A stretch of 64,000 bases of DNA from an uncultured Lachnospiraceae bacterium (GTDB lineage: Bacteria; Bacillota; Clostridia; Lachnospirales; Lachnospiraceae), in assembly GCA_910588965.1 (NCBI GenBank), contig CAJUSO010000004.1, forward strand, positions 1-64,000. Reading direction: 5' to 3'. The notes below the pieces were generated by a model that saw only the letters and a program-made list of their open reading frames with translations, made no database searches and was not told the DNA's origin. Positions 52,248 to 60,480 of the stretch are shown here, piece after piece. How positions within the stretch are numbered: the stretch's first letter is position 1; each line of letters opens with the position of its first letter. The position numbers and the translations under genes are program-made.

Positions 52248-53486
52248 CTACCTTTCCTTGATAATGTTGTTCTCTTTTAAAATCCACAGAAACGGATCCT
52301 CTACCCGATGGGGCCTTGGGATGGTCCGCAGTTCCTTTGCCCCGCCCGTCTGGGATATGACCGGCTGCTGGCCTAAGGCAGAAACCGTACAGTATGTATA
52401 ATTCTTAAACGTCATTTCTACATTTTTCAGGAACCCGCCTGCCCCCCATTCTTGGAGCATGGCCCTGATTTCACTGTTTACCGTGAACCACTCGTTCTTA
52501 TCCAGATGCCCTTCCCGCAGATAGCTGGAGGGCTCCAGCACAATGCTCCCTTTCGGGAAAAACCTCTTTAACACGTCAAATTTGGAAAATGCGATTGCTG
52601 TCGGCACGTCAATCTCCCTGGTCTTTTTCCATCCCCGTTCTTCCCGGATGACGTTCGCTATCCTCTGCAGCACCATTTCCTGCGGCTCTATCTCATGCTC
52701 CAGGATGGAGGAAGAACTCTTCACTTCTTCCTCTTCCATATTGATGCGCAGCTGCATAATCTGAAGGGGGTCCAGCAGGAAAATAAGGCCGGAAGCCTTG
52801 CAGATATAACGGTTGACGGTCTTCATTACTTCTTCATGGTTCAGGTTCTCACCTGCCGTATCATAAAACACGAAGGTGTACTTCTTCTTGCGTTTCCCCT
52901 TTTCATCCAGCGGGATGATCATCTCATAGATTAGGGGCTTGCGCACAACGCTCTCCCCCCGGACATTCCCGCTTGCCGTCAGGTTCTGCAGCTGCTTCTG
53001 GATATATACTTTATTATAAAAATTATCCCTGTAGTGCTTGTACACATCGTCATTCATCGGGTTGAACATGCCGCCCAGCACGCCAGGGCAGATCCTCTGC
53101 TGCAGCTCATTGATCAGCACGGAAATAAAATGCGTCTTCCCCGTATCACGGCTGCCCACAATAGCAATAATCTCATCCTCATTGTCCTGGATCCCTTCCG
53201 GCAGTACGTTGTGGCAGCTAGGGCAGACGCGGACAGAGGACTTCGTCTGGCAGTGGGGGCAGATTTCCCACATCGGCATATAGCTTCCCCGGAACAATTT
53301 GGGCAGGTTTGCCGAAGAACGGAAGGTTGCATTTGTCAGCTTCATTGCTTCCTTTGTCAGGCCCAGGAAATTCGCATACTGCTCATCCTGTACCTTCTCG
53401 CTGCAGAACCCATTGACGCACCGGAATTCCACATCTGAAAATCCATGCTCCTGAAAACAATAGGGGCAGGTATATTTTTTCGCCAT
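52248..53486 (-). CDS. Zinc-ribbon P-loop GTPase (double-GTPase 2-like)
   Basis: 412 residues. Two N-terminal zinc ribbons (C7, C10, C23, C28; C76, C79, C88, C91) precede a GTPase core: P-loop GSRDTGKT 111-118, G3 motif FYDTAGEN 207-214 and a G4-like AFSKFD near 308. The C-terminus is VTVSALG-like (YCTVSALGQQPV), as expected for a G5 loop. This matches the double-GTPase 2 type of conflict-system GTPases as I recall it. It lies between the zinc-ribbon/FN3 gene (13 bp) and the GAP1-like gene (13 bp). GTP hydrolysis is predicted to switch the complex. Confidence 0.8.
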   Translation of the reverse strand: MAKKYTCPYCFQEHGFSDVEFRCVNGFCSEKVQDEQYANFLGLTKEAMKLTNATFRSSANLPKLFRGSYMPMWEICPHCQTKSSVRVCPSCHNVLPEGIQDNEDEIIAIVGSRDTGKTHFISVLINELQQRICPGVLGGMFNPMNDDVYKHYRDNFYNKVYIQKQLQNLTASGNVRGESVVRKPLIYEMIIPLDEKGKRKKKYTFVFYDTAGENLNHEEVMKTVNRYICKASGLIFLLDPLQIMQLRINMEEEEVKSSSSILEHEIEPQEMVLQRIANVIREERGWKKTREIDVPTAIAFSKFDVLKRFFPKGSIVLEPSSYLREGHLDKNEWFTVNSEIRAMLQEWGAGGFLKNVEMTFKNYTYCTVSALGQQPVISQTGGAKELRTIPRPHRVEDPFLWILKENNIIKER

Positions 53487-53499
53487 TTCCTTTTCCTCC

Positions 53500-56400
53500 T
53501 TAGCTTACCTTAAAAACCGTGCCATAGGCTGGCCGCAGGCTTATCCTGTCATTCATGTTGATATCTGTAAAAAAAGCTTTGATATAACTATCCTTGGGCA
53601 AAGATTTTACATCTATGGAGAACCGGTATGCCCCCTGGACTTCCTGTGCCGGGATATGCCCCACCACGCTGCCAGAGTCCGCATAGACCGGCGCCCCATG
53701 CTGCTTGGAGATAATGTCAATCTCTGGCAGGAAGAAGCTGCTTGCCGCGGCCTTAAATTCCACCTCTGCCTGCTTGCTGAAAATCCCCTTCACCCGGATG
53801 GAATATTGGATATCCATCTTGGGGCCGTTGGAAAACAGGAGGGGGGTGCCCTCAGAGTAAACCAGTTCCCCGTTTAGGCGGCAGGCAGAATATAAGGTGA
53901 TATAATAATCTTTCTTCTCGATATTATTTAACTTCAAAGCCCCGTCGCACTCGAACTGCTTCTTGCTGATGCTGCGGGAGGACTTCCCTTTCCGGTCCTC
54001 TATATTCCTGGCATATCCCTCATTCCCATACAACAGGAGGATGGATACCGCATCCCTAGGCCATTCCACCTGGATTAACAGTTCAGAATTGACCCATTCC
54101 ATGCCTTTCACCTGGATCCGCTCTATCCTGGCGGCAACAGCCTGTTCCCCAATCACAGCCGTATGGTGTTTGATGGTAACAGGGAAAATGGAATATTTCT
54201 TATCATCCTTGATACGGAACCGGCAGCTGTTTTGGGAAGAGGAAACCACATCTACCAGCGCCATCATATCCGTCACCTTCTGCAGTTCCACCGTATCCCC
54301 ATATTGCAGGGGAACCCTTTGGTCCGCCGCATACAGCAGCACCTTCTCACTGCCTGCATACTCCCAGGCAGCCTCAAAAAGCCCATCCTTTATATTTTTT
54401 ACTGTAAGGCTGTCTACCGGCTCTGGGATAGAAGTAGGCGTCAAGGTAAAGGAAACCCCTTCCGCCGGGATTTCCTTCCCATTAATATGGTAATTGGCCA
54501 CCACCAGATACCCATAAGCCTGGTCGTTTTCCACATCATAATCTATAAACCCCTGCTTCCCGGCTGCCACCCGTTCGCCTTCCTGGCGGCTGGCAGGCGC
54601 CCTGCCCCTGCAGCGGTATACCTCCGCCTCCACATGCTTGCCTAAGGGCTTCCATTCTGCCTTTACATACCCATCCCCCTCTTCCTTCCCCAGGATGGAC
54701 ACTTCCGACAGGTTGCACCCACTGACAACAGCCGGGCTTGATGGGATCCCGGCGCGTACGGCATATACACTATAATAATATTCCACTCCAGCCTTCGGCT
54801 TTGTATCGACGAAATACGGCGTCCCAGCTATCCCTATCTCCTCTGCGGCCGGATCGTCTATAGCGGCGGCAGCCGCATTCTCCTTGCGCAAGATTTTATA
54901 GGAAACCTCCCCATGCGAAGGGCTCTCCCTCCAGGTAAGGGTATTCGACCCAGAACTTGTATCCATCCCAAACTTCAGCTGGCTGGCAGGCTGGGGCGGG
55001 TATTTGAGCACCAGGGCGTCCACGCCTGGGTAATCCGGGCACACGTTGGCAATCTGGTTGCAGATTTGGATGACTTCATTTTCAGAAGCCTTTGTAAGCG
55101 CTTCTTTGTAAAGGCGCTCCGCCTCAGCGGCAGCGCTCTCAATCAGCATGTCATTGGGAATCCTGGCTGCAGGAGCCTTCGCCTTCAGGGATTTCAGCAC
55201 GCCGCCTGCCTGGTAATATGCTTTCTTGGCCACCAGGGCGTCCAGCTTCCGGGCCTCTTCCAAAAACGCTTTCTCCTGTTCCTCCAGCTCCCTTTTTACC
55301 TCTGCTATCTTCCGGTAGGCCTTCAGCAGGCGCGAAGCCGTTTCCAGATGGCTCCTGGCCTTGGCAAAATCCATATTCATGATAGACTGCTGGGCAAAGA
55401 TACAGAGCTGCTCCACCTTCTGCACATCCTCCAGCTTAAACCCGCAATACCCGCAGGCCGCAGAGGAAGCCAGGACTTCCTTCTGGCAGCTGGGGCATTT
55501 GATATAGAGGCTGCTCCCGCAGACGGAACATTTCCTCTCCCCATGGGAAATATCCACCATGGCATAGCAGCGCCCGCAGGCAACCCGGTTTTCCAAAGAG
55601 ACGCCTCCTGCGCTTGCCCGGATATCCTTTGCGACACATATTAGCTGGAAGGATTTCTGCGCCTCCTTCGGGTCGCGCAGGATCTGGGTCAGTTCATCCA
55701 TAAATAAGTTGGATTGCTGCTCATCCAGCGTCTTATTGGCGCCGGAATATTTCACCATCCTCGTAATCACATCGTCCCGCTTCTGCCAGACCAGGAATTT
55801 GTCATATTCCCCGCGCATGGATGCATCCTTGCCGATAAAAATCTCCTCGCTTAAGGAACACAGGGTACGCACTGCCGTCCCGATATCTGTCCGGTCGTTC
55901 TTATAGCGTTCTTTTAGGGGATTGGCATAAGATGCAATCAGCGTTTCCCCGTCCAGGCGCTGCATCCCCACGATGTCTGCTTCCTCATCGTCTGCCAGGA
56001 AATCATACAGGTTCTGCCTCTTCATGGTATCCAAAGGCGTTTCAGAGGTCCTGAACTTGGAATGGAACTGGGGCTTGGGGTTGGGGTCTTCCTTCACCCC
56101 ATCTTTTTCCATTTCCTTGTCGTCCACAATCCGGAGCCCTGTCAGTTTCTCAAACATTTCCTTCCAGAGGCTGCATTTATCCATAATTACGCCAGCCGGC
56201 GTTTTTTCTATTTCTTTCTTATCTGCCACCCCTTTCTGGCTGGCAAAGAACTTCAGCTGGTCTTTTAGGATGCCCTCCACATACTCCAGCGCTTCCTTTG
56301 CCTCTGCCTGGCGGGCAGATTCTGTCTTCATCACCTTTTTGATATCAATGAGCTGGGCTTTGTACTGCCTGTACTTGGGCGCCTTCTTCCCCCGCTCGGA

Positions 56401-56520
56401 ATTGGCGTTCCAGAACCTTGCCTTCTCCGCAATCCGCGCGTCAATCACCGTCATGTCTGACTCCGGCTTCAGGAAGTCCAGTTCCAAAATCAAATAGTAA
56501 TTATCTGCTCCTCTTTTCAT
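53500..56520 (-). CDS. Double zinc-ribbon, FN3-repeat scaffold protein with possible degenerate J-domain
   Basis: 1006 residues. Residues 7-65 (NYYLILELDFLKPESDMTVIDARIAEK..) look like a J-domain helix pattern (DYYEILGV, then a K-rich helix) but lack HPD. A helical region follows to 310; then a double zinc ribbon with C315, C318, C331, C334, C342, C345, C356 and C359. A helical, coiled-coil-like stretch runs about 365-500, and several FN3-like modules fill 510-1006 (FGMDTSSGSNTLTWRESPSHGEVSYKILR). No enzyme domain. It most likely links the HSP70 pair to the GTPase. ATG 56520 is followed by a 17-bp spacing from the upstream fusion gene. Confidence 0.72.
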   Translation of the reverse strand: MKRGADNYYLILELDFLKPESDMTVIDARIAEKARFWNANSERGKKAPKYRQYKAQLIDIKKVMKTESARQAEAKEALEYVEGILKDQLKFFASQKGVADKKEIEKTPAGVIMDKCSLWKEMFEKLTGLRIVDDKEMEKDGVKEDPNPKPQFHSKFRTSETPLDTMKRQNLYDFLADDEEADIVGMQRLDGETLIASYANPLKERYKNDRTDIGTAVRTLCSLSEEIFIGKDASMRGEYDKFLVWQKRDDVITRMVKYSGANKTLDEQQSNLFMDELTQILRDPKEAQKSFQLICVAKDIRASAGGVSLENRVACGRCYAMVDISHGERKCSVCGSSLYIKCPSCQKEVLASSAACGYCGFKLEDVQKVEQLCIFAQQSIMNMDFAKARSHLETASRLLKAYRKIAEVKRELEEQEKAFLEEARKLDALVAKKAYYQAGGVLKSLKAKAPAARIPNDMLIESAAAEAERLYKEALTKASENEVIQICNQIANVCPDYPGVDALVLKYPPQPASQLKFGMDTSSGSNTLTWRESPSHGEVSYKILRKENAAAAAIDDPAAEEIGIAGTPYFVDTKPKAGVEYYYSVYAVRAGIPSSPAVVSGCNLSEVSILGKEEGDGYVKAEWKPLGKHVEAEVYRCRGRAPASRQEGERVAAGKQGFIDYDVENDQAYGYLVVANYHINGKEIPAEGVSFTLTPTSIPEPVDSLTVKNIKDGLFEAAWEYAGSEKVLLYAADQRVPLQYGDTVELQKVTDMMALVDVVSSSQNSCRFRIKDDKKYSIFPVTIKHHTAVIGEQAVAARIERIQVKGMEWVNSELLIQVEWPRDAVSILLLYGNEGYARNIEDRKGKSSRSISKKQFECDGALKLNNIEKKDYYITLYSACRLNGELVYSEGTPLLFSNGPKMDIQYSIRVKGIFSKQAEVEFKAAASSFFLPEIDIISKQHGAPVYADSGSVVGHIPAQEVQGAYRFSIDVKSLPKDSYIKAFFTDINMNDRISLRPAYGTVFKVS

Positions 56521-56537
56521 GGCTTCTCCTCTTACTG

Positions 56538-58619
56538 TTACATCATCCTTGCAATGCCTGTCAGGGCTGTCTCCAGCTTTGACAGCTCTGTAAAGGAGGC
56601 AAAATCCTTCCGGGAGGCAATCTGGTCCAGGAAATCCTTATTGGCGCTGCCAAAACCCAGGGCTATCACCTCAATCCCTTCCCTATGGCATTTCTGGGCC
56701 AGCAGTACCGCCTCTTCCTCTTCATACCAATAGCCGTCCGTTAAAACCACCACATACCGCACATCCTGGCTGCATCCTTTCAGGGTACTGCTTGCCAGCG
56801 CAAAAGGCTCTGCTTCATTCCCATAACCTAAACCGCCTTGGTCAATCTCCCATCCCTGGATTTTCTGGGACAGCAGCTGCTTATCCCTGGTAAGGGGCTG
56901 GTACAGGATAGCATTGTCTGAAAAGTTAACCAATCCAATCCTGGTGAAATCCATGTCAAACTGGTCCACAAAGCTCGTAGCGGCTTTCTTCGCTTCCTTC
57001 AGGCGCTTCCCCGCCATGCTGCCCGATAGGTCAACGGCCAAAAGCACAGACATCTCCTGCTGCCGTCCCTTAGGGGGTTCCAATACCCAGCCCATGTCCT
57101 CTTCCACTGGTTCGATATGCAGGGAAAGTCCCTGCCCTGTCCGCTCCTGGACAGCGGATACCTGCACGATATTGTTGGCGTCATAGGCAAAGGTTACGTT
57201 GATTTTCTCTGTCCGCTCCCCGCCGCTTTGGATCCCGGTAAAGACATATTTCCCCAGTACCAGGCAATTCGGCGGATTGGCCAGCTTTTCTTCCTCCCCC
57301 TGCAGCATATAGACCTCCAGGCGGTTTTCTTTGCTTCTGGAAATCCCCAGTTCATAGGGCTTTGTCACCTTTGCAGGGATAGGGGAATTCTTCCTGACCA
57401 TAATGCTGTTCACATAAGCGGTCCCTTCTTTGTTCACAGCAATCATCCCCATGCTGTGGGCTGTAGCGTCCCGGATCCTCTTTGCCCCAGCAATGGAGAA
57501 AGAAGGCTTCCTAGCCGCAGCGCCCAGGAAAAGCTGGCTGCCAGCCTTCTCTTCTGCTATCTTCCCATCCAGGTCAATATTCGCCCGGATGGCTGCGCCC
57601 AGAGCCACCGCCTCGTCCACATTGACCCCTTGCATAGGAGGCCTGCCGCACATCCCGGCTAGGTAATCCTTCACCTGCTTCATCCGGGTGGAGCCGCCCA
57701 CCAGCAGCACGCCGTCAATCTCTCCCCAGCCCATCCCCAGTTCGCCCAGGAGCTTTTGGATAATATCCTTTGTCCGGTTCAGGTTGTAAGCTGTAATCTC
57801 TTCAAACTTCCCCTCTGTAACCTCATAAACCCCCTTTTGCCCCTGGTAATTAATCGTGACTTTATGGCTGCGCTTCTCTGAGAGCTGCTTCTTGGTATTC
57901 TCCGCAATGGCCTGCATCATAATATTCATCTCTACATCTGCGCTGATGTCAATGTCAAATTCTTCCAGGAACTGGTCTGCAAGGTAATTGGAGAGGGCGT
58001 CGTCCCAGTCCTTCCCGCCTAGCTGGTGGTCCCCGTCTGTACCCAACACTTCAATTTCATCTTCTGTAATCCGGGCAATGGTAACGTCAAAGGTGCCGCC
58101 CCCCAGGTCGTACACCAGGACAGTCTGGTCCGTCCCCTTCCCATGGATCCCATAGGCAAATACCGCCGCTGTGGGCTCGCTGATAATGCTCAGCACCTCT
58201 AAGCCCGCCTGCTGCCCCGCCTTCATCGTAGCCTGGCGCTGGAAATGGCTGAAATAAGCCGGCACCGTGATGACAGCCTGGCGGATATTTTCCCCGGATA
58301 CTTCCTCCGCTTCCCGGACAATCCCCTTCAGCAGTTCTGCGGAAAGATCCACTGCCGTATATTCCCTCCCATTCTGGAAAATACAGTAATCCTCGTCCCC
58401 CATATGGTACTTGAAATAATTGGCCGTCCGTTCCGAACCTTCCTCCACATAGGCTTTGGCCTCTTCCCCATGGAGCACGGAGCCATCCGGGCCAAAATAG
58501 AGTACGGACGGGGTAATGGGCTTGCCCTCACTGTTTTTGATTACCTTTGCCTGCCCGTTTTTCGGATCTATGTACGCTATGGCACAGTAGGTCGTGCCTA
58601 AGTCAATTCCAACTCTCAT
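56538..58619 (-). CDS. HSP70-vWA fusion protein
   Basis: 693 residues. The N-terminal actin-like HSP70 ATPase domain has VGIDLGTTYCAI, YDLGGGTFDVT and LLVGGSTRMKQVKD, all intact. A substrate-binding-like beta region follows (about 385-515), then a C-terminal von Willebrand A domain from about 521 with an intact MIDAS DLSGS (D530, S532, S534) and VVLTDGYWY. The vWA takes the place of the usual helical lid. It probably couples chaperone ATPase cycles to metal-dependent protein binding. 66 bp separate it from the dnaK-like gene. The architecture is uncommon. Confidence 0.88.
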   Translation of the reverse strand: MRVGIDLGTTYCAIAYIDPKNGQAKVIKNSEGKPITPSVLYFGPDGSVLHGEEAKAYVEEGSERTANYFKYHMGDEDYCIFQNGREYTAVDLSAELLKGIVREAEEVSGENIRQAVITVPAYFSHFQRQATMKAGQQAGLEVLSIISEPTAAVFAYGIHGKGTDQTVLVYDLGGGTFDVTIARITEDEIEVLGTDGDHQLGGKDWDDALSNYLADQFLEEFDIDISADVEMNIMMQAIAENTKKQLSEKRSHKVTINYQGQKGVYEVTEGKFEEITAYNLNRTKDIIQKLLGELGMGWGEIDGVLLVGGSTRMKQVKDYLAGMCGRPPMQGVNVDEAVALGAAIRANIDLDGKIAEEKAGSQLFLGAAARKPSFSIAGAKRIRDATAHSMGMIAVNKEGTAYVNSIMVRKNSPIPAKVTKPYELGISRSKENRLEVYMLQGEEEKLANPPNCLVLGKYVFTGIQSGGERTEKINVTFAYDANNIVQVSAVQERTGQGLSLHIEPVEEDMGWVLEPPKGRQQEMSVLLAVDLSGSMAGKRLKEAKKAATSFVDQFDMDFTRIGLVNFSDNAILYQPLTRDKQLLSQKIQGWEIDQGGLGYGNEAEPFALASSTLKGCSQDVRYVVVLTDGYWYEEEEAVLLAQKCHREGIEVIALGFGSANKDFLDQIASRKDFASFTELSKLETALTGIARMM

Positions 58620-58685
58620 ATCTGCCTCCTCCTCTGTCTCTTACCTGCAAGCGGGGGCGCCCCTGCCCATGTCTATCCGCAATCT

Positions 58686-60425
58686 TTAATTTAATTTCAG
58701 CCCGCTTAACGCCTGGGTCTGTGCAGCAACCTCTTCTTCCGTCAGGATAGCGTCAGAATGCATGGTAGCCTTCACTTCTTTGTTCCCAGTCTTCTCGAAA
58801 CCACGCAGGCTCAGCAGCCCGTCCGTAGACAAATCAACCGTGATTTCCACTGGGGAACCCTCCGGCAGGTTGGGAGGAAGCTCCAATACTGCCGTTCCCA
58901 AGGTTATATTCCCGCCTACATCATAGACCTCATCTGTAATATCTGTCTCATAGACAATAATCTCCGCATTTTCCATATTATCAAAGGCAGTGCCAAATTC
59001 CTGGGTCACGGAAGCCGGCACGGGATCTTGCTTTGTAATCAGGTTTGCAATCTTCTCTACCCGTTCTATCTTCCCATCTATTTCTTCCTCTACCAAGACC
59101 TGGATCCCAAAGCTTTTGGATGTGATATTCCTTAAGACAGGCCCTGGCTTCCTTCTGGTTCCCCCAAGCAGGATTTTAACCGTTTTGGCATCCCCGCCTC
59201 TTTCTTCTACCTCCTTAATAATATCATCCATATCCTCTTTGGAGGCCTCGCCATCCTTCACAGACGTTAGGTCAATCTTATCATCCTCCCCGCGGACTTT
59301 GTTAATTTCTTCTATGATTTCTTCTAATTCATCTTTCCACTCCTGTAATGTGTTCTGTCCCTTTAACAGGGAGTCTGCATGCAACGCCGCCCCCTTGGCC
59401 ACTGCCTCGTTGGGGTCGAACATCTTAATCGGGATATTCGGATATGCTTCTTCTACTGCCGCCTTCACCTGGGGCATTTTACAGGAACCTCCCACCAGGA
59501 TAATTTCGTCAATCTGCGTTACGCCCTTTTTCCTAGCGGCTTCCAATGCATGGTTTGTCAGATCTATCGTCTTGCGCAAGAGAGAGCTGGTAATCTCCTC
59601 AAACTTCTCCCTTGTCAGTTCCAGGTTTGCCTTCATCCCATTGGCTTGTACCATTACCTTCGTCTTTGGCTTGGCTGTCAGCTGCTGCTTCGCCCGTTCT
59701 GCCCGCAGGCGGAGATCCTGCTGCGCCTCCAAATCAAATTCTTCGTCAAATTCTTTCTGATCCTTGAATTCCCTTTCCAGGTAATCCATCAGCTCTGTAT
59801 CCCAGTCCTTGCCGCCCAGCTGATGGTCCCCTTCTGTTGCAATGGCAACAATCTCTTCCGGCGTAACGCGGATAATCGTAACGTCAAAAGTACCGCCGCC
59901 CAAATCATACACTAAGATGGTCTTATCTTCTTCTCCCCGCAGGCTTCCGTAACAAAGCGCCGCCGCCGTAGGCTCATTGATAATCTCAAGCACATTCAGC
60001 CCTGCCATCTTCCCGGCGTTCTCCGTTGCCGTCCGTTCCGCAATGCCAAAATAAGCCGGGCAGGTAATAACTACATCTTTAATTTCCGTATCCAGGGCAG
60101 CTTCTGCATCCAGCACAAGCTTTTTCAGGATTAGAGAAGAGATCTGCTCTGGGGAATAGTCTGTCTCATTATAGGTAATCGCCACGGTATCCACGCCCAT
60201 CCTGCGCTTTACAAATTCACAGGTAGCTTCCGGGGATACAACAGCTGTTTCCTTCGCTACTTCCCCAACGACAATGGTATCCTCGTCTTCAAAACACACG
60301 ATAGAAGGCGTTACATTGGACCCTTCGCTGCTGTCTACCACCACTGGCTCCCCTGAAACCTCATCCACATAACTAATACAGGAGTACGTTGTCCCTAAAT
60401 CAATCCCAAACCCTTTGTTTTCCAT
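58686..60425 (-). CDS. DnaK-like HSP70 with truncated lid
   Basis: 579 residues, shorter than DnaK (about 610-640). ATPase domain motifs GIDLGTTYSCISYV, VYDLGGGTFDVTI and VGGSCKMPQVK. After the NBD (about 380) comes an acidic insertion (EWKDELEEIIEEINKVRGEDD...) of about 55 residues, then a beta substrate-binding domain (RKPGPVLRNITSKSFGIQV to SRGFEKTGNK-like GLLSLRGFEKTGNKEV), and almost no helical lid. It is not the housekeeping DnaK (no dnaJ beside it, no CIRCE upstream). It is presumably dedicated to this operon with the GrpE-like protein. Confidence 0.88.
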   Translation of the reverse strand: MENKGFGIDLGTTYSCISYVDEVSGEPVVVDSSEGSNVTPSIVCFEDEDTIVVGEVAKETAVVSPEATCEFVKRRMGVDTVAITYNETDYSPEQISSLILKKLVLDAEAALDTEIKDVVITCPAYFGIAERTATENAGKMAGLNVLEIINEPTAAALCYGSLRGEEDKTILVYDLGGGTFDVTIIRVTPEEIVAIATEGDHQLGGKDWDTELMDYLEREFKDQKEFDEEFDLEAQQDLRLRAERAKQQLTAKPKTKVMVQANGMKANLELTREKFEEITSSLLRKTIDLTNHALEAARKKGVTQIDEIILVGGSCKMPQVKAAVEEAYPNIPIKMFDPNEAVAKGAALHADSLLKGQNTLQEWKDELEEIIEEINKVRGEDDKIDLTSVKDGEASKEDMDDIIKEVEERGGDAKTVKILLGGTRRKPGPVLRNITSKSFGIQVLVEEEIDGKIERVEKIANLITKQDPVPASVTQEFGTAFDNMENAEIIVYETDITDEVYDVGGNITLGTAVLELPPNLPEGSPVEITVDLSTDGLLSLRGFEKTGNKEVKATMHSDAILTEEEVAAQTQALSGLKLN

Positions 60426-60480
60426 AATCTGTACCTCTCACCTTTCACTGATCCATGTAATGATCCGTATGCTGCCTTAA

